DNA of 64,000 nucleotides from Dermanyssus gallinae (Eukaryota > Arthropoda > Arachnida > Mesostigmata > Dermanyssidae): the NCBI GenBank assembly GCA_003439945.1, contig QVRM01006127.1, positions 181,495 through 245,494 of the forward strand, in the 5' to 3' direction. Positions 31,289 through 44,338 of the stretch are shown here, piece by piece (position 1 is the stretch's first letter; every line of letters starts with the position of its first letter). The translations under genes and the position numbers were made by a program. The notes beneath the pieces are model-generated. The model was not told the origin of the DNA and made no database searches. It was given only the letters and a program-made list of their open reading frames with translations.

Positions 31289-32071
31289 TCCGTAAGTAAT
31301 TATAGCACATCGATTGCTGCCTTTACACTACAATGGATGCTTATTCATCAAAGGTCACAAACCATCATTCAAACTGCAGTGAGACACATGTGCACATATA
31401 TATACCGTTGACTTAAATCTATGTTCCCTGTTTTCAGGTTTAGACCTCAACTGTATGCTCGCGACTCCGACTTTATTTACAGAACAGTCTAACGATTCAT
31501 TTAGACTTTCGATTAGTAAGTTGTGATGATACGTTTACCCGCTAAAAGTACTACTTCAACAGTAAGGCAACGAGCACGGGCGCACGTATCTCTGTCGCCA
31601 ATACATATGTGTTTATTGATTCCGGCAAGATGCATACGACAGTGGATTTCTCTTAATTAGCAACTGTACACCCTCATATATATATATAGCACAAAAACGC
31701 AAAACAATATTCAGCGCATCTGTATTTTTGTCTCTGTACACGTTCTCTAGTTCACTCGATGTATCTGCGCCCCTTAGTTGCTCTCTTCTGCATTAACTAA
31801 GGCGCTACCCGTCATTTTCACATACACAATAGGCCAAAGCATGCCTTGCCCACTGGTATCGTTTAGATCGCTATAAGCTAAGGCCATTCGATGAAGGCAG
31901 GTAAACGGACAATAGGGCTGGCTGGCTTTCGCGATCTCGGTGCCCGATATATGGCCGCTGCTGCTTCTGCTGATGCTTCTGTATTAACTACAACAGTGTC
32001 TGTTATCCTCTCTGCTCTCCTCAGATCCGAGGCGAACATACAAAAAATAGGCTAAAAACAACAATTCTTCG

Positions 32072-32597
32072 CTATTCAAATCCCATGTACCAGTTGAAAC
32101 CCTGGCTCGCCCCAATGATGATTGGCTGCCACACGAGCAGGTAGCGGATGAAGTCCAGAAAGTGGCCGTATATAACGTGCGGCTTCTCCCAGGGATTCTT
32201 GAACAGCCGCTGAAGGTCGACTTTCTCGTTGCAGTACGGGCAGGTCTGCTTCTTGCCGACGACGCACCATCCGCGGATGCAGAACTCGTGGAACGAGTGG
32301 GAACAGGGCAGCGTGTATCGCTCCTCGACGACGGCGTCCTCGTTCTTCGTGACGAGAATTCTCTGCGCGCAGACCGCACACACATCCGTATCGAGCGAGC
32401 GGTACGGCACCCCGCTGTCCGTATAGTAGCCTATCGTTGCCGCCATCTTGCTCGTGACGACCTCAGCGATGTCGCGCCCTAGCACGCCATAGTACACGCT
32501 GTAGAAGAAGATGAGAAAGCCTGCGCCAAACGCGCTCTCAGGACTCATCAGAATCAGGGGCGCAAATCCTAGCAGCGCCAACAGAACGACCATATAG
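32072..32597 (-). CDS. RNF121: RNF121 exon 4: RING-H2 finger and C terminus
   Basis: The acceptor ctttacag starts GYMVVLLALLGFAPLIL, followed by a second helix (GAGFLIFFYSVYYGVLGRD). The RING-H2 zinc ligands are all present: CAVC, C-S-H-S-F-H, EFC and CPYC. GKKQTCPYCNEKVDL is nearly invariant in the family. The stop codon is at 32074-32072. Confidence 0.95.
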
Positions 32598-34923
32598 CTG
32601 TAAAGACGCCGCGACAATACAAAATATAATCACCTTGTCAATAACATCTGTGTCCTGCGAACCACCACCAGCGAAATCTCTGGCTGGCCAATCATCGCGG
32701 CAGCGCAAAGGCTCCATAGCATCGTCGTAACATTCGTCTGTCCTGTCTCTGAAATGGAAGCTAGCAAGTGACTCACCCGAGCACACCGAGTCCCACGCTT
32801 TGCAAATGAACGGCATAGAACCACTTGTAGACCCATCGCGGCGTCGTCCGCGCAATAGGTTTACGTAGGGCCATTCGCATGACGAGCACCGTGATCGCCG
32901 AGAAGATGCACCACACGAACACAAAACGCCAATAACCCGAGTGCACCGATATTACACACGGAATACCCCAGAGACCTATTCGAGCCAGTGGAAGAAAGAG
33001 GTTCATTATATAAATATATAATAGTTAAATTGAGAAACGTCTCAAATGTTAACAAACAACTGGCCGATTATGTCCGAGGCATGTCTAACGCTGGCCGAAA
33101 AGAAAAGAGATGAAAAGAGTGAATCGTAGGGCAAAATGATGAAATCTGAAGAAAGGTCCTGGGGAAAAAAAGTGCCAAAGTTGTTGTCAACCTACCCCAC
33201 ATTGTGAACTGTCGGTATGAACCGTAGTGCCATTCCTTCCAAAAGACGATCAAGACTTGGGTAGCGAGAACGGCCACCAAGAGTGAGATGCCCATCCAGA
33301 AATGCATCTCGTCATGGCCCTTGTGTTTCTCATGATACCTGGCATGGCCGAACAAATAAGCACATCACGGTACTCGAACTTTGTTAAGCAATAATTACAA
33401 ACCGTATGAACACATTAAAAAAATTATATATATATATATATATATAAGGCCACCTGAAATGCAACACTGAGCATATTCATCCGTTTTACTCAAAAGTTGG
33501 ACTAATTACCTATTGAAATTTATCATAGATATACGTATGCATAACCAGACACTTCAACTTTACTTAATCCGTTCTAAAAGAAGTCTATTAATATTACTTT
33601 AGCTATTTAGTTCATATAGCCTGAAGTTGTCCAAAATATGACTGTGGCATTCCAATGCAGTAATCGAAGTCTTGAGCTCGTAAGTAAGACTGTTTTAGGG
33701 AGCATCTCTGCCCTAGTCAAGACCCGTAATTATCTGCCCCGTGACTGTCTGTTTATGATGTATTACGCCTACGTTCATAATCATGTGACCAACGCAGTTG
33801 AGATATTTGGAATGACGTAAATGCGTCTTGTATATCCGTTACACCGCCTGCAAAAAAGGGCTATGCGAGTAATAATAGGATACCCACCATTGGGAGTAAT
33901 TCTGTCATAAATACGACGGAAAAGAAATGTCGACTTTGCCCAACCCTTTTTAAAGGAGATGGAAATTCATTCTTGCTCAATCTCTCCCACAATCATTAAC
34001 ACTATAAACACAAGGGGATCACGCCCTCACAAATGTTGATCTTGCCTGCAACTTCATATAACCAATCTCGTTTTTCAATATCAAACCTCGGTTCCACATA
34101 TTGCTTTGATTAAGCTTTCCAGCTTCCATGGCATTGAGTAGTTGTAAACTTTTGTACAAATGTATTGAACCCATGAAAGTAATTAAAACCTACCAACCTA
34201 TTTTACAGTGGGGGGTGAATAAACTAGCTAGCGTTCGCAACAGGGCGTTGCCGTGGCAACCGCCGCAACAATGGAGTGTCTACGGCAGCTTCAAATCCCG
34301 CTAGTTACTTCCGTTTACACTAGTTAAACATTGCCCTGCTGTTATCTTTCTCTGCTGAAAAAACCCTCTTGTCTAGTAACAATAATACGATGCCGATGCG
34401 AGCATTTAAGCACTACATGCGCCTAAAGCATATTTTAACTGATCGCTAATATCTACAAATATTTTGGCCAAGTCGTAAAAATGTATGTGTACAGGGTACA
34501 GGGGAGATATTTTTTAATGATTTTTCTAAGTTGTGATTTTAGATTGACAGACCCACGCTTATAGAATGCACGATTGCGAAAGAATACATTACTCAATTGA
34601 AAAACCTGGCATATTTGGGAGAAAATTCTATGTTGTCTGAATTATACTTGGCCTTAGCTAGAACAGGAAGTATTCTGATATTAAAAAGAATTCGCAAAAT
34701 TATATTATTCTACATAGAGTTCCTGCTCTAGCTACTTATATTTCAAACGATGTAGAAACGGTACGCTTAGATTTCCAATTGGTTAATGCGTTCTCTTACA
34801 ATCGTGCATTTTATAAACATATGTCAGACAGCAGACCTAAAAGACGTCTACCCTACAGCATATAAACATTTTCATCTCACTCCTATACGAAATATTTCCA
34901 TTCCCCCTTTCTACTGTCCAGAC

Positions 34924-34970
<47 letters not shown>

Positions 34971-35895
34971 GACACGTAACTTGTTTGGAGCCCCTTTTAT
35001 GAGATTACAATGTATAATTTATATTGGCCATTTTCACCTATTTACAAAGTGTCGCAACATGGTTTGTATTACTTTTAGTTAGAGTTTTGAGATAATGCTC
35101 TTTGAGGTCGCATTCGAATTTGAGCCGTACTTTCCAGTAGGAGACTCCGACGGTTTCGATCGATAACTTTGTCTGGTTGGAGTTAGCGTGTGGCAGAATA
35201 AGCAGGTTAGATGTGTTACCCCTTGTAGATATTGGTGTTGCTGATGCTGTGAAACTACATACGTTTGGGTGCATCAAGGAGTATACGTTTAATTTCAACG
35301 ACGAGAGAGTATTCTATAAGTTTTGGAAACGGCAGCCAAATATAGTACTGATGTGTCACCAACACGAACAACCGTTGAGAGATTAGGCTTGTAGGTTCGC
35401 TCGCGAATTTCGAATCGACGCAACAAGGTGGTGGAGGTTTTCGGCAATTTTGACGGCGCGACGAGAAGTCGCAGTTCGATGTCTGCGTGACGCGTACTCT
35501 TTCGAAACAACATTTTGTAAAATTTGCAGAGCTCGACTAAAAGTGTATTGTATATTTATTTATATATAAACAAATAAACGAAACGTCCTGTTGTTGATTA
35601 TTGACAAGGACCCCTGAACGACTTTCGCTTCGGCTGCTGCTGCCACGAGCCGGTAGCCGCTCACCTACCTCGCGTGCATGACACGTATCCGAAGGTCATC
35701 GTCAAGGTGCGAGATGTCCTTGGTGGGATCGTCGAGGAACTCCTGTGGAACACTGTCGTGCAAATGTCCTGCCACGACATCGGACACGGTCGCGACGAGC
35801 AACCAGCAGAAGACGACAAAAGACGACGTCTTCGAGCCGGACACCCTTGAGGTGCGCGAGCTCATCAAAGCCCTGCCACCACGACGCGTCATCAT
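32072..35895 (-). CDS. RNF121: RNF121 orthologue, membrane RING-H2 E3 ubiquitin ligase, whole gene
   Basis: RNF121 is a multi-pass ER/Golgi ubiquitin ligase involved in quality control and trafficking of membrane proteins. Four exons on the minus strand (35895-35669, 33338-33196, 32975-32777, 32597-32072) join with matching phases to about 364 residues; human RNF121 has about 327. Diagnostic blocks are HEKHKGHDEMH, a gapless match around SYRQFT...YWRF, RTTPRWVYKWF, FYSVYYGVLGRD, the RING-H2 finger at about 263-312 (CAVC...CSHSFHEFC...CPYC), then NPWEKPHVIYG and the Trp-rich C-terminal membrane segment. Five or so hydrophobic helices are visible. It converges on TAB2. Confidence 0.95.
32777..32975 (-). 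CDS. RNF121: RNF121 exon 3
   Basis: It covers LWGIPCVISVHSGYWRF, a membrane helix, RKPIARTTPRWVYKWF and GLGVLG. The match to the vertebrate protein across the exon 2/3 junction needs no gap. The donor is gtgagt at 32776. Confidence 0.92.
33196..33338 (-). CDS. RNF121: RNF121 exon 2
   Basis: It runs from the acceptor after ccatgccag to donor gtaggt. It completes the split Arg codon, reads YHEKHKGHDEMHFWMG, then a membrane helix (ISLLVAVLATQVLIVFW) and ends ...SYRQFTMW. The phases match exons 1 and 3. Confidence 0.9.
33425..33447. repeat. (TA)n microsatellite in RNF121 intron 1
   Basis: About 22 bases of TA. Confidence 0.9.
33610..34215 (+). mobile_element. CR1/L2-like LINE 3' fragment
   Basis: Reads LVSKTVLGSISALVKTRNYL, then PRDCLFMMYYAYVHNHVTNAVEIFG (33670-33815) and, frameshifted, LQKRAMRVIIGYPP (33845-33890). 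This is the ...R..LP...L..LYYA.I...L.Y....WG...LQKRAIRII thumb-to-end region of these LINEs. It lies in RNF121 intron 1, antisense to the gene. Confidence 0.7.
34216..35660. other. RNF121 intron 1, unassigned
   Basis: A (TA)n tract at 34928-34966. Short frames only. Confidence 0.45.
35669..35895 (-). CDS. RNF121: RNF121 exon 1
   Basis: It encodes 75 codons plus two bases, ending ..LDDDLRIRVMHAR at donor gtaggt. The end aligns with the conserved ...HARMHAKHRGHE start of the family. The first 45 residues hold a hydrophobic stretch (SFVVFCWLLVATVSDVVAG) that looks like a signal peptide or extra membrane anchor not present in human RNF121. The ATG at 35895 is the first in frame; later Met codons at 35892 and 35865 are alternatives. 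Confidence 0.8.
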
Positions 35896-35899
35896 CCAT

Positions 35900-37100
35900 C
35901 ATCATCATCGACGGCGGTGGGTAAAACCCATGTCCAATAGCGATTTGCACACATAGGGATAGAGAGAAAGACACAGAGAAAAAGGTAACAAGTGAACAAT
36001 GGACAATGTGGGAATACTGTAATAAACTACTAGTACCAAACAGAGCAAAGACAGCAACAACTGACCAGACTAAAGACCCCAAAAAACGACGCTAAACAGG
36101 AGCAACACAACGCGACACAATAAAAAATAGCTCGACTATCCACAGCGCATCGAAACTAGAAGAAACGTCAACACGTGAACAAAACCATGCGACCAGGGGA
36201 GGCGTGTTTTTCTAATGGAGTCGTTCCTGTTCTTCCGGTAGTCGTCATGAGTACCCCACGATCACTGACCCACGACTCGAAGTCGATGTTGTCAATGCTG
36301 CTGTTCTCGTTGTTGTTGTTGTTGATGTTGTTGTTTTTGCTGCTTTTGTTGTTGTTGTTGTTGTTGTCGAACTGTACAACAAAAAGGTGTCCAACAATGA
36401 CTTCGAGCGTAAGCAATGCTAGACGTGTGTACCAGCTGTCAGGGTGATCTACCATATATGCGGCAGTGGTGACAGGTAAAAGCCGTTGGCTAGAGTAAAA
36501 ACAAAAGCAGAATAAAAAGCAGCCATTGCGCCAGCAGAGGTATAGTTCTGATTCAGCGTCCGGAAACGGAGCGGAGCTAGCGTGTTGTAGCAATAACAGC
36601 AACAACAACAGCAATAACAACAACAAGAAACATAACAACAACAATAGCGAACCGCAGTTTTATAATACTACTCGAATAGCAGCAACAGTACCAGCAGGCC
36701 GCCCCACCGTAACATAGAAAATGTTCAGACCGATTATTGCACAGGTTGTCAGCGGCTCTCGAGAAAAAACGTCCAGTCAATCTGGTAGCAAGAGCAGGTT
36801 TTAGCTAACAGCTAAAGTGTGCGATAACGTTTCGAGTTCTTTTGACAGCTAGCTGCCGGGGCAAGTGATATGTGTATGTCCACGTGGAAGAGTGATTATT
36901 AGCTGGCGGAGCAAAGCCACGCACGCCTGCATTCCTGCGGAGTGCAATAGCAAGCGAGTTGGTTCGGTCGAACATCAACAACACTTAGAATAAAAATAGC
37001 CAAAGAACACTTCGTGATATAGCTTTCCCTCGCGGCTAGCAGCAGTTTCGGACGATCGGCGTCAGACAACATGGCCAGCCTTGCGTTTAGCCTGACCTTC
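35900..37100. other. RNF121 5' flank
   Basis: CAA/TTG triplet repeats at 36308-36366 and 36594-36650. The 158-codon minus-strand frame at 36644-36168 is a Leu-run and Asn-run translation of these repeats. A promoter is expected here but no clear core motif is seen. Confidence 0.4.
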
Positions 37101-37139
37101 CGGTCGGTGGTTTGTGGTGTGTATTGCCAAATTGTGGCG

Positions 37140-37362
37140 GCCTGGTCTATGGCAGTGGGGTATATGGGGTCTAATGCACTATTAGCACGTATGATTGTCA
37201 TCTACCGGGACGTTGCCGGTTTAATCCCTGATGTTGCTGATCCAATTTTGATCTTTGATCAGTGCTAATTAAGAATAGACGATACCACTGAGAGTCAGCA
37301 GCGGCCATGCTGCTGTCCGCACGGAATGCTGTAGGGGAAACCCTAGGTATCTCAACATGTCC
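37140..37362 (+). mobile_element. SINE family 2, copy C
   Basis: A box B-like ggtttaatccc at 37218-37228 follows a box A-like region. The tail (gaatagacgatacc..ctgagagtcagc, ..ctcaacatgtcc) is shared with copy D at 45075-45262. Confidence 0.6.
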
Positions 37363-38009
37363 TGCACCGAGGGCCGCTCACTGAAGATACACAAGCTCGG
37401 TTCCAAGCCCGTGACGGAGGATAGTCTGGATATGGCCACTTACAGGGCAGGACGGTCGTGTATACATATGCAGCAGATATGCTGTGTTGTCGATAGATGT
37501 ATCTAATAAAAAAAAACGGCCCAGCCCTTGAGACATACCTGTGTGTAGGTATGCTTATAAAGGTAGATTCAAAAGGGACTTTTGAATTGAGACTCATGAT
37601 GCTCTTGCAATATTGGTATCATTACCACTAATACGGGGTTGTATTCACCGCAAATAAAATCATCTCGATTTGAATAGTACGGAAATGGCGCAGGCACCGC
37701 AAGTAAAATCATATGATTAAATACACTCCATCGATATATATATATCGATCGTGGCTGGAGTCACCTAACGGATAAATCGCTCGATTGTATATGATACTTT
37801 CTTTCGTATAGGAACTGCTTTATATACGTTTGGGCTAACAGCGCATGAGCTAGAGAGACAATCCAGGCCAGACTGCACATGCAAAAAACAGATGTAAAAA
37901 CCAGCACGAGTCACTTTTGGTGGTATAATACCGAAGCAGTTCACACAGAGCACGGGCAAGGTAAAGGCTGTGAACACATTGCAGTAATTCCACCTGTGAG
38001 CCGATTCAG

Positions 38010-38170
38010 CATTCGCGATCGTCGCCACGTTTACACTAGACTAATAGCGCAAAGCTATCATCACCACTACAACTCGCAAGAACTCAGAGTTTCGCGACAA
38101 ACCCTACTACGCTCGGTGCGCTTATCGCTTTTTCTCGCAGATTGCTCAACGTTTCTACGAAAGCAATCAC
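38010..38170 (+). mobile_element. 3' fragment of the LINE A/B family
   Basis: DRRHVYTRLIAQSYHHHYNS matches the ORF2 C terminus of LINE B (DNRHVYTRYIVHGYHHLV). The following Cys-rich part has decayed. Confidence 0.65.
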
Positions 38171-38219
38171 TTTACAGTCACTTTAAAGATCTTCACTTCC
38201 TTCCGCGCTGAAATGACCG

Positions 38220-38832
38220 AACCAAGTTAGATACACCAGGGGTAGTAATGAATGTACAACGCTTCTGAGAGTGCAAACAAGTGACTACATTGACACTTTT
38301 TAGCATCTTTAATGCTGTCAGTCACAACACGGCACGGGTTTGTTTGGCTGTTTACGCTGTTTTGTCGGGCGGAAACAAATAAGTAAGTGCCGGAACTACG
38401 CATTTATCGGGGACTTTATGGACTTGTCATCAGATGTACAGCGGAGTAACGCTACGGCGCCGCTTGGCACCGTACGTCCAGGTAATCGACACCAATTCTC
38501 GACGAATGGTTGATGCAGGTTGTAGCGTCACGTTCACTGAGGAACAACAGTTGCTTAAGCATCTCGTTATGAGTTAAATACATTCTGAGGCCGATACAAA
38601 TCAAAACGCGTGTATTTATCTAACCACTCTTTGGCCTTATCGCGGAGCGACACATATTTAGGTACAAAGGCTAAAGCTACAGTCCGGTTCAAAAATATAT
38701 ATTTGCAGTCTGGTTCAAAAAACGTATCCGCTGTATTAGCAGACAAATGTCACTCCCATACAGATCCTGTCTCCTGGCGGGCCTTATATGGACGTATGTA
38801 ACGCGGTCTCTACAGAGGTGGATGTTTGCCTA

Positions 38833-38868
<36 letters not shown>

Positions 38869-39640
38869 TTGATAGTCCAGTTGGATAGATACAAGAGGAG
38901 GACGCGTCCAGCTGGCGACAACCGTTGCCGCTAAATCAGCCTCGACATGTGGTAAATCTACTGAATGCAGGACCCATCCACCCACCCACAAAACGTCTAT
39001 TTATCCCGCGATCGTAATATCGAGTATGAATAAATAACCACAGCTTCAACCTTGCATTTGCGATAGACAAAAGCGCTTGAGTTCTAAGCATTCGGCCTAC
39101 CGGTGTGGCAGCTGTACCGTCACGATACAACAAAAAAAATTGCACTTACAAAAGTGAATTATTAAGTACAGCAAGTGGTATTGCTCTCAATACTCAAATA
39201 TTCGCTACGTTATATATATATATATATATATATTTAGTCCCATAAAAATAACATTTGCTTAAATGCAGTAAAAGGCCACCCTATCAGGCAGCGGCCTAGA
39301 TATTGAACGGTCTCATGGCCGTGGCTATCCAGGAAGTAAGCAAAACGACGAGGGAGCAGTGGACAAACAAAGACCTGCCGTTGGTGTCTCTTCCTTCTAC
39401 GAGGTTCAGCCCCGATCGTCTTCCCGGCCGGGCCAGCCGATATCTTGGGAGCTCTGTCGTCAATTCTAACTACTACTCCAAACAAAGTACAGCTGTACGC
39501 GACTGACGCTGCCGCCTTACCGCACACCACAAGAAAGCGCGGCAATCACTTCGTTTCTAATAGAAATTTGACGATGCATGGTCGGATAGACAAGCATGGA
39601 TAATATTATCATTATTATTGCAAAGCCCATGTGTGAAGTG
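38220..39640. other. Intergenic, unassigned
   Basis: (TA)n at 38831-38854 followed by a T run, and at 39211-39232. A minus-strand stretch at about 38580-38480 reads MLKQLLFLSERDATTCI without identifiable family. Confidence 0.4.
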
Positions 39641-39654
39641 GACCTGCTGGGCGT

Positions 39655-40800
39655 ATGGCGGTATTACCGCATAATATGATCGACTCGGTACTGGCCGAGA
39701 AGGGAGGACAACTCTCCTGGCTTTTGGACCAGCGGCTGGGCCACCTCAGGAGACACCAAGCCTACTTTCTGCTCGGGCACGCAACGCGAGTGAAAAAGGT
39801 CTTGCGTACGTACCACGGACCTCACCTGTTTTTCTCCTGCCCGCAGGAACTTTGGACCTCGTCGACCAGGTGACAAATCGGCAAAATGTGTACTGGGCAT
39901 TGGCTCGGCCACGGAACTTGCTTTGCCCGCCTTCCTGGTCTCGTCATGTAGCTGCGCTTCCACAGTGTCCGCTAACGCCGGCGGACTCATCAGCCACCGA
40001 CAAGACGCCGTTCGCATTGGGGACGCGCGTCGTTCTGGTCGTCCTTCTGTGGAACAGGTCAGAAGAAAAAGGGACCAAGTCGCCAGTCAGGCCACCCACT
40101 TAACTCTTCCGTCGGCCTGCGAGTTAGTAGATGTAGACGACATTCGACTGAGCGCAGTCTCATCCGACGCCGCCGGAGCGTGGCTCGACGTGTTTCCGTG
40201 TGAGCTCGTCGACAGTAAGCTGGCCGACGACCTGTTTCGCGCGTCCCTCAGACTTGGCATTGCCATGTTTGAGAGAGAGGAGGGTCTGTCTATGTGGTGG
40301 AACGGTGGATAAGCGCGGCCCGCATCGGCTTAGCTGCACTAAGCTGGCTGGGCTTACGCAGGCCCAGCGTCGGCCCGCCACGACGCCATTAATGATCAGG
40401 CTCGGGCGCGCTTTTAGACAAGCCGGCTACCGCGTTACACTGAAGCCTGGTGGAGTGCAGAGGGACGACAGGCGTCGACCGGATGGCCTTATCAGCCGGG
40501 ACTGGGGCCATAATCGGCCGCCGGCGTGGGACGCCACTGTCTTCGGCACGTACGCTCTCGGCTATCGTGCACTAGCCAGCGCGGCGTTGGCCATATCATT
40601 CAGCAACACGAGATGCACAAACGGCATAAAGGCGTGGAATACCACGTTGTAACGGCGTTCGGTCTCGAGTCATCTGGCGTTTGGAGCAGGGATGCACTCA
40701 GACTAAAAAATAACTTGGGAAGAAGCTCCTTGAGGCTACAGCGGAGTCAAGATTGACCGCGTTCCTCCGACAGAGGGTGTAATTGGAGCTACATCAAGGC
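39655..40800 (+). pseudogene. Retroelement C-terminal region with Cys/His knuckle and endonuclease-like motif
   Basis: Two overlapping frames join across one shift. The first reads ACELVDVDDIRLSAVSSDAA, GAWLDVFP and LFRASLRLGIAMF (40118-40270). The second reads CLCGGTVDKRGPHRLSC (40285-40340), RRPDGLISRDW (40472-40504), AWDATVFGTYA (40527-40557), FGLESSGVW and finally TAFLRQRV with LELHQGNAKI (about 40750-40800). The knuckle plus RPDG...WDATV resembles a restriction-like nuclease end, as I recall from RT-bearing elements. No RT is present upstream, so it is a fragment. Confidence 0.5.
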
Positions 40801-40809
40801 AACGCCAAG

Positions 40810-41153
40810 ATTAATAATTATTACCGTAATTGTAATACGTGTATATAAAATATTAAGCGCTTGTTTAAACAAAAAGTATTAATATTATTATTCAATGCCG
40901 CATGCATACAAAGAGCGACTTGCGCGCGATATGTATATATTTGCCCATACAGTTTTGTGCATGTCATTGCCTATAGTCGGCGTATACAGAAGAAATACGA
41001 GATGCCGGTGACTCTAATCTAGCAGTCATGCGTGGGGTCCCGGTGTAACCTATGCTATTACGAAATTATATCGCTTTCATACGATTTGTAGAGTTAGTTT
41101 AAAAAATGACTAAATACAACTAAAAAAATATGCCACATCGTAAAGGAAAGATG

Positions 41154-41234
<81 letters not shown>

Positions 41235-42192
41235 ACTACGCGACTTAATATGCCCTTGTGATAGCGTGTTTAAAATATACAAATTTTTCTGTGTTAATCA
41301 GTCCCATTACTTTTGCACCACTTTCGCCTTTATTATTATCATTATTATTATAAAATTATTACTATTATTAGGTGGTGTGATAATTCCGCAAAACACCACG
41401 CAAAAGTGTGGAACTAGTCAACGTATCCACTCGATGTCTGTTTTACGTATTTTTGGCAATTAGCGAGTACACCATCAAGATAGCCGTAACATTCGTGTTA
41501 CCCATCGACTGGGTGAGTCTGAATCCGACTCCGTTCGCAGATGAAATGCACAAAATGCACATGCGCCTAAGTCGACAAAGAAGTATTAATATTATTATTT
41601 TTTCGAACACATGAAAGAAGACAGCCTTCACCTGCTCACGAACTGGCCGTTGTGGACATTGTTGTTCGTGTATGTATTTACTCGCGTTGCTCGTGTTGTT
41701 GTTGTTGTGTTCGACTTGATGTTGCTTTATAACTCGACTTGTTGAGTCCATTCGTGCTTATAATGATGCGGCGATACGTTCAGATTCACACTGGCCGCAA
41801 CGTCACAATAAGGTGCGCTGTAAGAGCTTTGGGAGACAACGACAGCAGCTGTAGCCAATAGTCCAATGTTTGGCTCCGGCTTTCGCCGCTGCGTGTATGG
41901 ATGGATCTGCGCTACGTTTTTTCATGCCGATACGACGATGAACCATGCGCGCCACGTAGAAGCTACGGAAAACGGTACTCGTCTTCTTGGTATTATAGTG
42001 TACGTACACGTTGCCATGTTGTTGAAGCTAAGAACACGGTGGTACATCTACCTTGATGTTTATCTGTCAATCTATATATATATATATATATACATCCACC
42101 TAGATATCTGTCGATTAAGCCTGTCTGTTTGTCTATTGATAACGGGAATAAAAAATATCATCACTCTGATTCGATATTTCTCAATATCTGGG

Positions 42193-42234
<42 letters not shown>

Positions 42235-43378
42235 TTAAATAATTTATTAAGAGTATGAGTGAAGCGACAATTAGGAGAACGTGCGCACTGAGAATGTCAA
42301 TCGATCTCGTATAGAGTGAATTGGGATATATATATGTATATATATTAATTGTTGGTTTATATTTTGTATGTTATTCTCGATTCTCTTACCTACGTGGTTG
42401 AGTCCAAGATCGTGAGCTGCCGGCTGGCGGTGACGGCAACAGTGCCGGAGGCATGCTTCTTCTTTAGAGGAGAAACTGTACTCTCTCAGTCACACACCGG
42501 CATACCAAATGACCACGAGAAATGTCTACAAGTGCATCTTGTTACTGGCGTTCGTTGTCTCGAAGTCCGAAGAGACAGCGCGAAGAATCCGATAAATTCC
42601 GATCGAACACATGAAATATAGGACTATCACCGCGACCACCTAACCTACCTCTCTAACTCTCTCTCTCCTTGCTTCCAGCAAAGTAGATACGACTGGTCTA
42701 GACTAAAACTACACACATGTGATATATACACGTATATTTGCGGGCACATACATACACACACACACACATAACTCTCTCTCTCTACCTACACATAAATGAA
42801 TATATATATAGGTTGTTTCTGTATATATGTCTGTCTCTTGGTTATTTTCCAATCGGACTGTCGTATCTCCTCTGACAGCTGCGATTAGAACGAATCCGTG
42901 CGAGCAGCCATCTTGGTTGTTATGCCGACGAAAAAAAGACTACGATGACGACGACAACGACGACAACAAACGACGACAATTTTTTTTTTACTTTTGCTGA
43001 CCATTAACGTTCAACCGTGGATACGAGAAACATATTGCAGAGGACCTAAAGAAAACCTGCTATACGAATCGTCAGTAACCAGCGAGTATAATACTAATAA
43101 TAATACTATACTAACCACCACAAGTGTATTTATTGCCAGACGTTTGTGGGTAACTTACGACATTCGCCGGCCAACCCATGATTTGAACCCAGACACGGTA
43201 GCAATGTCTCCGCAATGATGGCGATGATTTGTGTTTGTGCGCGCGTGGCTGCACTGCATGACGCGGGCGGTTCGGCCCGGCCAGTGAAGCAGGTGGCCGT
43301 CGTTGCAGACGATAGCCGAACTATCTTTGGTACACTTTCGACAGCTCATACTTAACTAGAATAATATCTACAAAGTAG

Positions 43379-43415
<37 letters not shown>
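40810..43415. other. Intergenic microsatellite-rich stretch
   Basis: (TA)n at 41157-41231, 42073-42092, 42199-42232 and 43383-43419. ATT runs at 41332-41370, CT and CA runs near 42655-42785. No gene is seen. Confidence 0.5.
43150..43300 (-). mobile_element. Possible SINE fragment
   Basis: The minus strand has gggttcaaatcatgg, box B-like, about 30 bases after a cggagacattgct segment. Weak. Confidence 0.2.
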
Positions 43416-43420
<5 letters not shown>

Positions 43421-44338
43421 ACAGGGTCTTCCCGATAAATTTGAACAACGAGATTTGTTGTAGAGCTCGTCAAAGTAAATACCTTTTCTAATGGAACATG
43501 AGCTCTGAAAAGTCTTGTTTCAGAGTGGCAGTGATAAAACAAACAGAAAGTGACCGAAACCCGTGACACTGGTGTTGTTGCCCGATATAGAACCACAAAC
43601 TGTGCAATTGCGAGACAACTAGACATCCTCCTATAACGCCGCTTAGAGGAGACGGCATGGTTGTTTAGGAAAAAAATCGCAAAAATTGAGTTTCTTTATA
43701 AGCTTTTACGTTCAATACCTTAACATCATAACCCTACGACCATTTGCAGTGCTTAAAACTAACGCATTCAGGCAAATGAGCATTTCATGACGATCGATTT
43801 GGCACCAAATACAAGGCGTGATTGCGGCGTTAATCAAGAATGCGTGCATGCACTCCTAAATGACCTACTCAATCAGATAAATCACTCTTGGTTATTTATG
43901 CATGCACTCAATTTCGACATGCCGCCATTACTCCGCGATCTGAATGAGTTAGTTTTGAGCGCTGTAAATGGTTGTACGATAATGATTTTGAGGTATTGGG
44001 TGTGAAGGCTAATGAACAACTTCATTTATTGCGAATTCTCTTCTAAACGACCATGTCGCATCCTCTAGCCAGCGTTATATGTTCTTTAGAGGAAGCAGAT
44101 TTTTTTGCATTAGCATGCACGACGATGTGCTTAGTCTCAATATAGAAGTGCTGGTTGTCTCGCAATTGCACATGTTGTGGTCCTATGTCGGGCAACAATA
44201 CCAGTGTCACGGATTTTAGCAATATCACTCCCACTCCGAAACAAGACTTCTCAGAGACTATGTTCCATTGGAAAAATATTTACTATAACAAGCTCTACAA
44301 TTCCAAAAAAAGCTGTTCAAATATTTTTGGGAGACCCA

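Noticed and set aside
36168..36644. 158-codon minus-strand frame with a signal-like Leu run
   Set aside because: The Leu and Asn runs come from TTG/CAA repeats; not convincing as an RNF121 exon.
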